From contig NC_134279.1 in the NCBI RefSeq assembly GCF_949628215.1, positions 57,028,266-57,092,265 of the forward strand: a stretch of 64,000 nt of DNA. The letters run 5' to 3'. Under the pieces are notes generated by a model, which did not search any database, was not told the origin of the DNA, and worked only from the letters and a program-made list of their open reading frames with translations. Positions 28,101 to 40,400 of the stretch are shown here, piece after piece (within the stretch, counting starts at the first letter, position 1; the number at the start of each line of letters is the position of its first letter). The DNA is from Phalacrocorax aristotelis. Lineage: Eukaryota > Chordata > Aves > Suliformes > Phalacrocoracidae. Made by a program: the position numbers and the translations under genes.

Positions 28101-31100
28101 CTGTGGATCTATATCCACTATCCACTACTTAAGACCACGAAAGCCCAAGACGATGGTCATTTCAGCGCAGTCTTGCATGGCATTGAACACCTCCTGTAAA
28201 ATGCTGAGCACTGCTGTTAGCACTGCTACTGAGGCCAGGACCCCACTGTAGTGGGGCTGGCACTGCCCAAATGAACATCAGGAGAGAAATTTTCCTGCAA
28301 ACAGCTCAAAAAACAAAGAAGTTTAACTGAAGCAGCCAGAAAGTGCTTATCCAAGGTTACACAACAGATCCCTTGGCACACTCAGGAAGAGAATATAGGT
28401 ATCTCACTTTTTCACACTTCTTTAAAGGTAATAGTACAAATAAACATGCAGTCCCCAAATATGCATCTCTTGCTATGTCATAAAGTTACCCTAAAATACA
28501 TTCAAAAGATAAAAGAATGCTCCAAAATTGAAAATTTGGAAGTCATGTGACAACTGCTGTAAAAGTATACAGCACAATCAAGGCAGCAGAGGTCCCCAGG
28601 GATGTCTTCTCACATAGCCTCTCCCCGTTTACATTCATCCCATCATTCTTACATGCAAATTTAGTTATGGGAACGCCTGTTTTGGGCAAAGATAAATAAC
28701 TTCCCTTCCCTCCACGTGTAAAAAAAAAGAATATGATGCCCATGATGCCCACCTTCTTCTCAGTAAAGGATAACAAGGTGGATTTAAAGAAGTACTGATA
28801 CCTTCACTTTTGTTGACCAGAAGGAATGTTCCTGGTGGCACATTTAATAGTATCTGTACTGTCTTTCCAAGGCCAAGCCACAAAATAGACCAAGAACTGA
28901 CCATAACTGCATCACACCATCAAGGACATCTGTAGGTTGGCTGCTTCCAACTACCACAGTTCCTTTTAGCATGTGAGACCATGTCTTTTCAGGACCTAGT
29001 GTGCCTGATGTGGGCTGTTTGATGCTGCCTGATACAGGATGCTCACCAGAGAACTCGTCCTTGCAGATTTCCATTGCAAGCAAGGGTGAGTTTGGGTCTA
29101 TGCTATGGAACTACATACCCCTAAGTCTTTTTCCTCCAGTGCCTTGAATGTGAATCTAACAGTGTATAAAGGAAATTTGAGTAAAGGACACTTAGGCTTA
29201 GGTGTAGAGCTGGGTCTACAAAGAAAAGGGTATTAGAGATGTAGCCTCTATTTGTTACACTCTGGATCTGTTTTGTTTCTGTTTGTCTGGGATGTTTTGC
29301 TTTCCTATGCTTTGTTTATGCACTCATACACTGCTACAGCAGCTGAGTGAGAAACTAACAGGAATGCCTTCACGGGTTGCTATAAATCAGCCTACAGGTT
29401 GAATTATCTGAGGTGTTTTGTGGTATGTTCTATATGTCTAAACATCCACTTCAGGTGTTTGAGGTTTCTTTTATTAACATGTCTTGCCTCAGGGAAGGAG
29501 AAGTTTTGTCTTTCATAATCATAAAGGATTATACATAATATACATTTACACTGGCTTGTACAGATCAGACAAAGTCTATAATGAAAACCTCACAGCCTGT
29601 TTCTACAGGTGATCTATTTTTAAGCCAGAGGGATAGGATACAGAGAAGTTAAGGGCAAAGCATCATTACATAAACAACAGCAAGCAGAAAACAAATAATT
29701 CTTCATATCTTGCAGTGAGATAGTGATAAGTACATGTGAACACTGGATAGACTTTGCTGGGTGACAGAGTATAGGATAGTTGATGTATTTGTTGACACAT
29801 TTGGGCAAACAAAAGATCTGTTGCTTTCTGTTAAACCACACAGAGAACTGTCAGGAATTTCACTGGGAGTACTTGAAATGTCAAATAATTTAAATAAACT
29901 TGCTTTGGAGACATATTTGTCTGAGAAGACTAAGCAAACCTAACATGAGAGATTTCAAAGTTTTGAAAATAACGATGAGTTAACATCTTGTCACCATTTT
30001 AATGGCTTCATGCAGAATTTCAAAGCACTTTATCTGATCTGCTTACAAACTAGAGAGCACAAGCTTATGCTTAGACATACGCACAATGGATTTAAAAATC
30101 AGTACACAAAGCCTGCAAGTGTTATCCTTTCAGAGGGTTAAAGAAGGTAAAGAAAGCAAGAATGTGCTTTTGCTCCTTGGAGCACACCACTGGTTTATGC
30201 TTCAGCAACACCATACAGTCTTCTAGCTGATAGGCAAATTACAGGCTCACCTAAGCTGAAATGGTTGCTTCCCTGTACATTTTTTAATTTTAGATGTAGC
30301 TATTTATAAAATCTCATTAGAAACTTTCCATGTTATGGGACTATTTTATATATTAAACCACAAAGGTATTGGCTGAAACATTATGAGAGTTTGAGATTAA
30401 TTGCACAGCCTCTAGTTGCTGCAATATCTCACGAAGCAGAAAAAGACATAGGCCAGAAATCCTTTCCAGACAACTCTGGAAAAGAAGCAGCAGTTACAGT
30501 GTTAATTTTCCCTTCCACTATTGTATGAAACCTGGCCCCCTGTTTTCTGATAGTATATCACAAAGGAAAATTGCACCACTTCATATACTTAATAGCATTA
30601 CAGGAAGACTCTAGGTTAAATTTTTATATATCTAAAGTTTGGGAAAACATCAAGCCTGCAGACCTCATTTTCCCTGTTGATACATGCAGTCATTTTAAAG
30701 AGAATATTTCTTACTCTGGGAGGCTACTACAGTGGACAGCTTGTATATTGTAAATAATGTAAATTTCTGCCTTTAAAGTTCTAATAAAGTAAGTGCTTAT
30801 ACCATTTGCAAGAACAGATTTCAGTTGGGTTAAGTAGTCTGTACCACTGAAGGTCATTAGAGATGAACCGGTGAGATAAGACTACCTCATCATAGCTCAG
30901 TCTAATCCGTAAAACTATGAAGTAGTATATGTGATATTTTTGACATACAAATAGACTTCTAATCAAGGCAGGCCTTTCACAATTTTCTTTTACTAGCTCA
31001 ACATTTCACCTGTCATTGCAAGGCTTTTTCTCCATCTGAAATAACTTGTTCTTCTCTGCAGATATGCAATTTTTCTGCATATTTTTTAAAAATGAGGTTT

Positions 31101-33479
31101 CTGACCTCTTTTATGCCCAAAGTACTGTCTGTTAATAAATTAATGGTAATAAATTGCTATCGGTTACACCAGACCTTCAAAATATTTCAAAATACACATT
31201 GAAATCAAAGAGGAAAATCTAGAATGTCATCTAATCTTTAAAGCACAATGTAGGCATACTGTTTAATTTACACCTTTGCTGGAAAGCTGACTGGCTTGCT
31301 TCCGTTTTGCAGCCTTGTCGTGCACATTCCAAACAAGTGGCAATCCAGAAACAAATACTGGATGACTTAAATACAGAGCATACTCTCGAGTGTGTAAATT
31401 GAGCAGATGCTCAGCTTAAAAAGCTGCAGAAGTCTTTTCTGACCTGTTTCTATCGAAATAAGAATGGTGGTGTGTGGAGACAGAAACTGCCTGAGTGACA
31501 TAGGCTATATTTACTACAGAAGAGGTGAAGGGACGGAGCTCATATACTTGTTTTCCGAAGAAATACAAGGGCCAGTTGGTTGTGCCAACAGATCTTGTGG
31601 GGGGAAGGGAGAAAGGATAGAGGTTACTGGGCTTCTCCTGGCATAATATTGCAAGTGGATGGAGACTGTTACAAAATGTAGCGGTTCAGTTTCCTATATT
31701 TGGGTGACATCTGGATGAACTCTGTGTTGTGTAATTAAATGGTTAAATGTGTTTATCTTAGCATTGAGGCTTTGTTGAATAAAAACTGGGAAATTTCATA
31801 AGTAACAGTACAATTTAACAGAGCCTCATTTATTATTTTTTCAAATATTATTCATACCAAAAATAAAAAAAAAGGTTTTTTCTTTAAAAAAAAGGGATAT
31901 TAAGCATTCACAGTAACTCAAAAGTACACCATTAATAAAGCTACTAATTTTGTCGCTGTGCTATTTTGCAATAGGATAGTGGCCTTGTTTGTAAAATAAC
32001 TACTGACAGATGTGAATAAGCACTTGGCAGCATTGTTTTAGCATCTTCTGTACTCAAGTGGGTAAATTTCTAGTTGCTGAAAGGTAATAAGTGCCACTTG
32101 CCAGGGATCTTACAGCCAAAAATATGTTTATACATAAAATGGGATTTGAAAGTGGATTTAAGTGACAATCCTATTTGCCACCAGCATTGCAGTGATTTGG
32201 GAGAAAATACATGTTGACTGGCATGTGCATAAATTTATAGTGAGTTTCACAGTCTGGTTGCAGCCTTTTAACAATAGTGTAGCTGCTATGAATTGCAAAA
32301 AAAAAAAACCCCACACAGGATCCTTTTTCACAGAAGGATCCTATTTATGCTGGGAGGGTTATATATATGTTGAGCCTCCTAAATGACTGCTTCAGTCAGG
32401 CTTGAGTGGAATCTCAACACAAAACCAAAAGCTGTTTCTTACAGAAAGTAACTTGCATCAGCCAAGCGTGTGCCCACGGCTAACTTTGACCTACACTATT
32501 TCTTAAAACTGGATGAGCAATGCATGCAGGCATTTTGTTTTTCCAGTAAAAAAGTATGAATAGAGATCTTTCTATAGTCTTTGTTTTTGATTCAGAAAAA
32601 AAAAGAAAAAAAACAACACGACGACAAAAACACAGACAACCCACACAGATTGCTGCATAGGATGATGCAGAAGAGCATTCACTTTTGAAGAGGAGCCTCC
32701 AGCAGGTTTTCTGGCCTGGGAAAAAAGCTGCATTTATTTCTCAGTGCAGTCTTCTGTGAAGCAAAGTATTTCTCTTTCCTGGTATCTGAGTTTGGCATGT
32801 AAGAAAAACAAATTCTTCGTTCACTTTTCTCTGTAAATGAAGTGCTGCCTGACCGATTTACACAGATTAAATTTATAGAGTTTTATCAATCAAAAGACTG
32901 ATACTGTTGCTGTTAAGAAAGACAATACATATTTTCTCATAGCATGTATAGATGCTCAGTAAAGAAATCAGCAGCAATCCCCTGTCTATAATCTGAGCGT
33001 ATTACATACTTTCTGGAGGACGCAATGCTGGCCTTTAGCAGACATGTCAGCCTCAAATCCTCTCCAGATTCGTTGGGCAACAGTGGCTTTATTCTATTTC
33101 ATAACTTCCATAGCCCTCTAGGCAGTCAGGATGCTTTATGCCCGACTGAAATGGACGCAAAGCATAATTAAGCCAAGAAGACCTACAGCTCCAAATCCCA
33201 TCACCTTTCTTATTCTCTTCTCCATCCCGTTTTTACTGTGGCTATTTTTACTCAGACATAGGGAAAACATGCCAGAGACACATTTCTCAGCCTGTTGCAG
33301 TTGCCCGAAGTGTCACGTTAACAGTCTAGAAGTAAAATTACGGCTGCTGCTTCAGCCCGAGGCATCTGCAGCTGGGACCTCCTTTCCACCAGCCCACACA
33401 GGAGGAGCGCTTGGATACACACTGACTCAGGGCTGTCAAACTGCGGCACTCTGATTTATGAGAGATTAAAAATAAAAAG
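13179..33479. other. Long gene-free region upstream of ATP8A1
   Basis: About 20 kb of AT-rich DNA with no recognised exon. Open frames here, including the 132-codon one at 15,686-16,084 and the 145-codon one at 21,939-22,376, are within what chance gives in a window of this size. A TGTGATGGTTTAACCC segment at about 16,190 resembles the terminus of an avian LTR, but no matching second end was found. Regulatory elements of ATP8A1 may lie here; none can be shown. Confidence 0.55.
18921..18966. repeat. TG/CA simple repeat with hairpin
   Basis: TGTGTGTGT at 18,921-18,929 and ACACACACA at 18,934-18,942 form a perfect 9-bp inverted repeat around CCCC, followed by further CA-rich sequence. Confidence 0.85.
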
Positions 33480-34076
33480 CCGGGCGAGAGTTTGAAGGCT
33501 GCCTGTCAAACAGAGAGCGGCACCGAGCCTCCCCCCGCCTCGGCGGGGGGCTTTACAGCAACGTTTCAAACTCCCTCTCCGGATGCACGCCTCCCGCCCC
33601 CCACCGCGCCCTTCCCTCCCTCTACACCTCGCCGGGCTGCCTAAGACATCAAAGGACGGAAGGAGCCCGCCCTGCAGATAAACACAGCCGGGGTCCGCGG
33701 GCTCCCCCGCCCGCCCTGCTGCCCGCCGCCCCCCGCAACCCCGGCCGCCGGGCTGCGCCGCCCCAGGGGTCGCCGCCCTCCACAGCCCAGCCCGCCCCCC
33801 CTGCCCGGTCCCCCGCCGCTTCCCGCCCCGCCGAGGCTGAGCCCCGCTACCCCGGCTGCCAGGAACGGGAACACCGGCCAGCCTTCCCCGGGGCTCCCCC
33901 GCCCGCCCGGGCAGCGGCCCGGGGCTCGGCGCGTTCCATTCCCCTCGCGTCACGGAGGGGGGAACGACATATCGGGATTCCTTCCCTCGCTCCAGAAGCG
34001 GCACCCAAGCCGCCCGCAGTGCCGGTACCCGGTTAGGCGCAGCGGCCCGGCAAGCCCGAGCCCACCAAAGAGGGAG

Positions 34077-34181
34077 ATGGCGGCGGGACGAGGAGGCGGG
34101 GAGGCGGGGGGGGAGGCGGAGTTGGTAGGTTCCGGAGGGGGCAGGCGAGCGCGGAGCGCCGGCGCCCCGGCTGTCAGTTAG
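34077..34181 (+). other. possible upstream ORF in the ATP8A1 leader or promoter
   Basis: An ATG at 34,077 opens a 34-codon frame rich in Gly and Ala that closes at a TAG at 34,179-34,181. It is out of frame with the main start at 34,379 (offset 302). It matters only if transcription starts upstream of 34,077. The ATG also forms the core of a YY1-like site, so it may be promoter DNA rather than leader. Confidence 0.25.
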
Positions 34182-34378
34182 GGGCGGCGGCGCGCGCGGA
34201 GGGAGGCGCGGCCGGCGCGGGAGCCTGCCGCCTCGGGCTGCCGGAGGAGCCGCCGCCGCTGCCGGGACCCGCCGCCCTCGCCCCGGGCCTCGCTGCGGCG
34301 CGGGCGCAACTCCGGCGTGCGGCAGGTGCAAGGGGTGCGGGCGGAGGCGGCCGCGCCACCGCCCCTCGGCCGCCGGCG

Positions 34379-34427
34379 ATGCCGGCCGTGCAGAAAACGG
34401 TGTCCGAGATCCGTTCCCGCGCAGAGG
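34379..34427 (+). CDS. ATP8A1: ATP8A1 coding exon 1
   Basis: The exon encodes [16 protein letters not shown] plus the first base of Gly17. It ends at a consensus donor, GTAAGT at 34,428-34,433. This ATG is chosen because its peptide matches the ATP8A1 N-terminus ([11 protein letters not shown]) and it has a G at -3. Residues 3-6 differ from the mammalian sequence as I remember it. This segment is cytosolic and lies ahead of the transmembrane core. Confidence 0.95.
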
Positions 34428-37400
34428 GTAAGTGCCGCCCGGTGCCCGCCTCTCCCCGGCCGCAGGGAAGGACGGGGGAGCCCGGCCGGTGCTCCGCGAC
34501 CTTCCGCCTGGCCGGGAGGGGGCGGCGGGGAGACGAGGCGCTGAGAGCCGGGGGTCGGACCGGCTGCTGCTACGCCGCCCGCCGCGACGCCCCTCACCGC
34601 GGCCTCCGGTCGCGCCGTGCCCGCCGCCTCCCGACGCCGGCGGGGCGGTGGGGGAGGCGGCCCTTGCATCGTCCTTTCTCCCCTCACCGCACACCTGAGC
34701 GCGGGTCGGGGCTCCCCGCAGCGCCCGGCCGGTGGGCGCTCGCCGCCGCCGGGCGCCGATCCCCGGGCTGGGGCGTGAGCGGCGGTGGCGGGGCGGCGTT
34801 CGTCGGGCCGCCTCGTATTGATGGCTCCGCGGTGTCTGCCGGGGGCGGTGAGCCCCCGGGCAGCGGTTTGCGCGCCGGCGGTGGCAGCGTTTCAGGGCGA
34901 GAGGCTGTCTCCTTTTCCCCGGTGTGTCTGGCTGCACGGCCCGGCGGCCCCGGGCGGGGGGGCAGCGGCGGTCGTGCCCTGGGGTCTTCCTCCTAGGAGT
35001 ACGGCGGCATACCCTCCGTATGTCGTGCGTAGGTGTGCGCCCGTCATCGGAACTAAGCGTTTCTGATACAGGGAACGTGCCCGAAAGCTTCAGACCATGC
35101 TGGTGTTTCATGCCTAGCTAAGGGTTAGGATTGCTTGTCTTCAGGTAACAACGTGTCAACAATTGCCTTGTAAAAAGAATCACTGCAGTGAAATTAATAT
35201 AATATTTACTGCACGTAAAAGTAAGATTGGAAATCACAGATACCAAAGCAGCAGTGCAGTGGGACAGCCTATGATTTTTGTTTGTTGTAGGTAATGATAG
35301 CAGTGTCACTGTAATGACACAGGTCTGCAGGTTTTAGCCTTTTGTCTGAAAGTTTTTCGTGCTTAAAGCATATAAGGTTGATTATTGTTGGGCTATGTAG
35401 GGAGGTAGAAACTTTCTCCCTGTTATCTTTCTTTCTTCGTCCAAACAAAGGATTTTAAAGTGTGTGTGTGTGCTAGGAACAGCATGAAGAAAGATAGATT
35501 GGAAGTAGGCTGCTATCTTGATGTTCTTTTCAATTTCTCCCATGTTACATGCCTTCCTCCCCCAAAAGTAGGTTTGTAGGAGGTCTGGCTCTGCCTCCAC
35601 CTAGGAAATGTTAGCTGGCCAAGAAACAGAAGAATGTATCTTTCTAAGAAGAAAGGAAGAACACACAACCTTCCACTGACACTTTTGAAATGCATTTCCA
35701 ACCATAGCAGCCATGCTGCTATACCCACAGTGATTAGTAAATCCATATAAAGGTACAGGTTAAATGTCCAAATTTTCAGTGCTTAATTTCAGTTCTTTTC
35801 CAGACAGTTGGTTTTCACTGCAAGCTTAGCACAAATAAATTGGGAAAATTGATGCTCTGTTTAAAATGATCTAATTACATGAATCTGAACAGTTAACTAA
35901 ATAAAAAATGTAGTGCTCCCTAGAACCTAAATGTAAATGTCTAAGATGTGCAGATGCAGTAAAAGGGGGGAGGGAAAAAAGTCTGGCTTATTTGAATAGT
36001 GTTCAAGGTTGGTAAAACAGTTGAATATAGGGTTTAAGAGGCTTCTCAGAATTACTTTCTATAGGACTGAAAATAGGTATGAAACCTCTTTTAAGGAACT
36101 TTTGGAAAATTACGTGATAGCAGTGGAGTTATTGACTCATACTATACCATATACAGTGTTACTCAAAGGAAAATAATTTTTAAAACTGTTACTATTTTCT
36201 TACTCTTAGATCAATGTGATGCTTACTATTCAGTTCACTTTCTAGTCAGTTCACTCACAATGAAACCAATGTCAATGAATCTCTTGCTTCCTTTTTTTTT
36301 TTTTTTTTTTCACATAAATGGCTTCCAAGTTCTAGTTAGTCCACGTGTTTGGGCTGTATGGCTGGCGTTTCTAAACAGTTCTTTGTAAGTAGATGTTACC
36401 ACTTTCTGAAAAAGTGATCTCCAGAACTCTGCAATGTGGGTCTCATCCCTAGCATTTTACAGTGACTTAAAGGAACTGTAAAACCCTAGCTCTGGCCATC
36501 ACACGAGGCTCACAGATAAGCACTGTGATAATGCTGCCTTCAGAGACCTCCACCAAAGTCTCACCCACAGTGCAGAGTAGGAAATTCTTGTTATTGGCAG
36601 GGTCCCCCTGTGTTCTCTGGAATTCTCTGGTAATACTGTAATCACAAAGAGCAGCTTCCATAAGTGCTGTTACGGCATGGACCTTTCCTTAGAGTAGCCT
36701 AAGACTTGTGGGGATCTGATAGACAAGCTTAATATTACTTCCCTTTTTCTAAAATTCTTGTATATCTTTGAGGTTAAAACCTCATTTTTCTCTCCTCATA
36801 CTGCAGCAACTAATTTCTGCTTCAAAGACCTTTTCCATGGATCATGAGCTACCCTATCGGGCTGGACTGTCTTGACATCATCTCAGAACTAAGCACACTC
36901 TGACATGAAGAGGTAGTAATAATGTTATTAGAGAAAATCAGCTGTTGTGGTTAGATAAAATAAACTACGAACTGTCAGAACGATGCACACATGTATCATT
37001 ACCAAGAACTGGTTGACAGTTGCACAGTAGAATTGACACTATAGTCTATAAATTACTACAAAATAAAAATTGTAGTTGTTTTAACATCTGTAAGACGTTA
37101 CCTGCATAGAGAAAATAATTTGGTTATAAAGGGAATACTATTTTCGTGGCATTCTTCCAGACCTCTGCAGGTTCTTGTGCTCTTCACGGCTGATCAAAGA
37201 TAACCAGGCATGCTTATAACTATTTGTAAAAAATAGATTATTATGCCTATTATCTCTGTCGCAAAGAACAGCACCTGCAGTTTCCTGTAAGCCTAGGAAA
37301 CACTGCTGTTCCAACGTGGTATGTGTATCAATAAAGTCTCACTCAAGGCATGGAAGATCTGGCCCTCCTAAGGAATTTAGGAAATTGCTACATGTGTTTT

Positions 37401-40400
37401 CGCTGCCAGTAACCTTGATTCAGAATTGTACTTGGGCTTCAGACTTTTGGTGTTGTGGAAATAACATCAGTGTCATGTATTCTGCAGTTGCAAAACACGT
37501 GGGGAATCTTTGAATAGTGTAGCCTACGCCTAGCTTTATTAAATACAGTAATTAACTATCCTTATTTTAGCTATATATAGCTGCACAGTTAATATCTGCA
37601 TCCATTAAATAATATGAAATGGGATCATTCAAAGCACTTTATTTCTTTTGAGAGACTCTGGGACAGTGGAGCTGTGGTTGGCAGTTCTCATTAGGGTTCT
37701 CTGAAGATTGAAGCATTAACACTTTTCCTCCGTGTGTTGGTGTAGTTCAGTGTTATACTGTTATATATAACTATATAACCGTATAACCATAGTTACGCTA
37801 GGCCATGGAGAGGGTGTAGAAATTTGAGGGGCCATAGTGTTGTCTACCAACAACAGTAGGTAATAACTAGTTCTTCACATTAGTGGGGGTAAATACCTGT
37901 ATGAAAATTAGGTGGAGCTGAACTTGTGCAAGATGAGATGACCCTCATATGAAGTGGGAAGGTGTTTTTAAATTCTGTAGTAGTCATCAAATTATCTTCA
38001 GTGGACCATCTGCTTTTTGTAATGCTTAATATATCCTTAGGTGTTTCTACTCATGGACTATAGGAATGTATAGCACTTTACCAGATGTAGTAGTCATTGT
38101 ACCCACTTGTGTCTGGTTTGTTTGTTGCCAAGTCTGTTTTGCAGACTATGTTGAGATCCCAGTGCTTCACAGTGGGGGGGGAAAAAACTTGGGTTAGTTC
38201 TAGTGCAGGCTTGGCCATCTCAGTGGTGCCAGCAGGTTCAAGCAGGTCATTGCAACTCCCTTCTGTGCTCTGACTCCTCAGAAGGACAGACTGATGGATC
38301 AGGTTCCCAGTGCCAGTTCTGTCATCGAAGGTCTGTTGCAGCGTTATGACAAATAACTCTGTAGGCACCTTCTTTTTCGTAATGATACCCTCTTCGAACT
38401 GGGCTGCCTTTTTTGGGAATATGGGCTGGCAGACTCACTCATGTAAGAGGGTCTTGGCTACAGCACCAGCTTTCAAAGCATTTGAATGCTGTACTTTGAG
38501 AATCAAAAAAATATTTATTTTTTAAAATTTGATTTTAGTTAATTAAGGGAAGTGAATTAAAATCCTGGTGATTTGAGTGAGGGTTTTCTTTCCCTCCCTT
38601 TCTTTCCATGTTACAGTCTATCTGTATTTACCTTTGTCCATTTCTTGTAAAAAAAATGAGACTGGTTTGAGAAATGAAAGCTGAAACGGTTAAACTATCC
38701 TACCTGAAGGAAAATTTGGGTATATGGAAAATAATTGGACCATGTGTACTCCTTAGAATTTTTTGTTGTTGTTTTACTAATTTAGAAACTTTATTATCAA
38801 AACTGGTTTAGGAAGAGTCCCTGCAAATATTGTATGTTAGAACAGAGTTGCTTCTTCCAAATTTATTCTTGGAAGCAATATATGGTCTTCAATGGGTTCT
38901 CAGGTTGGAGAAAGCTCAAGTTGGTTGTTTGGCCCCTTTTTTTCGTTTGTTTCATTGGTTATTTATTTATTTAGGCTTTGTTGTTGAAGGTGTTATTTTT
39001 GCTGCCAAACCTGAAAATGTATTCTATGCAAAACACATATTTTGCTATGGTTTTTTTTTCCAGGTACAGCTTGTACCTTGCACAGTAACTACCCAGTCTC
39101 CCTATTTTCAGGATTCACAGCAGTTCTGTTTCTAGTTTCTTCTTGCCTTTTCCCACTCTTGCATATAATTTACTTCCATCCTTTAGTTTTGAACAGATTG
39201 AAGGAAAACCTGAACCAAAACCTTGGTTATTTATTGAGTGACTTTGAATTAAATTTGTGGTGTTTTATGCTTATCCATCAATAAGTTCTGGATTCTGTGT
39301 TGCGCTAGCAAATAACTTCGAGAGTGCTGAACAAAATTATGTACAGTCATTCTAGTTTATACAAGAGCTTTGTAAATAAACTTTTTGATTAGGGTAATAA
39401 TTGCATTCCTTTGATACTAAAGCACATTTTTTATTGGTTTTGGCCCTGTAGTGACATAAAATAATAAAATATCAGAAAGTATGGTCCTGAATATTAAGAG
39501 GAAATTAGTTTTGAAACTTGCCATTTCTGCATAATAAATTGTCAGAGTAGTATGATGTGTTGGCATTTCCTACTACTCTTTTTAAAGTGCTGACTTACAA
39601 CTTTTCTCAAGTCAGATGCTTTTCTGTCAGTGGGAGCATGTAAGAATGTATGTCATAGAATCTGTTTGATAATTCAGCTGTGGTTAAATATTAGCTCAAC
39701 TCTGGTTGAATATCAGCAGTTTTGCAAGCCACAGCAGAGGAAGCGAAGTCTTGGAATATAGTCGCTCTTCTTTCTGAATGGCAGGTCTTGCTAGTACAGT
39801 ATTACAGTTCCTGTCTGAAATGCCGTAACTGCTGTTTTACTCTTGCTAAATATAAGACTTCAAAATTATTACCAAGAGGTACTTCAGAATTTGCTGTGAC
39901 CTTTGGCCTTTAGGCCAAAAAGAGTGATGCTACTTTTGATTTTAAGCACTGGAACAACGCTTTTCTGATAGCTTAATGCAATGGACAAACAAGAAGCAAG
40001 TTGGGTGAATACGAGTTTAATACCTGTAACACAGCAATAACTGCACTTTATTTTTTAAGAGATTAGAACGATTGCTTCATCTGAAGGTCTTACTTTTATT
40101 CTTCACACTGATTTTTCATAATCAGAATTTTGTAATGGCAGATGCTTTGCTGTTCTCTGTGTGTATTTGTTGGTTTTTATTCTTCCTGTCTGGATTCTGT
40201 ACTTCAGGTTTTTATATCTTCTTCTCTGTCAACTTTCTGAATGTTTGGGTCAGTGCTCTTCTGTTCTCTTGGAACCTTCTAATGGATTACAGAAGGGCAA
40301 CCAACTCCTTAATTCTTGCTGTGTGTTATATGCATCCTTTTCAAGTACACCTTTATCAGAAATGTAGCTGCTTTCACCAAGAGATGGTCTGGTGAAATTT

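Larger units (their letters stand above)
33480..35000 (+). promoter_or_regulatory. CpG-island promoter of ATP8A1
   Basis: Base composition changes abruptly from AT-rich to extremely GC- and CpG-rich at about 33,480 and returns to AT-rich by about 35,000. The first coding exon lies inside the island. There is no convincing TATA box. GC-box-like runs are frequent, and a YY1-like ATGGCGGC core is at 34,077-34,084. An initiator-like TCAGTT at 34,175-34,180 would give a 5' UTR of about 200 bases, but the start site is a guess. The long open frames on both strands here are what GC-rich DNA with few stop codons produces and are not genes. Confidence 0.85.

Noticed and set aside
1..33479. Possible exons of GRXCR1, the gene I expect upstream of ATP8A1 in mammals
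   Set aside because: No glutaredoxin-like or cysteine-rich C-terminal motif was seen on either strand; the neighbour probably lies further left.
33456..35111. A 551-codon minus-strand open frame and several 60-205-codon frames on both strands in the CpG island
   Set aside because: Stop codons are rare in such GC-rich DNA. The peptides are low-complexity Arg/Pro/Gly/Ala with no family resemblance, and the true exon 1 frame ends at a clear splice donor inside.
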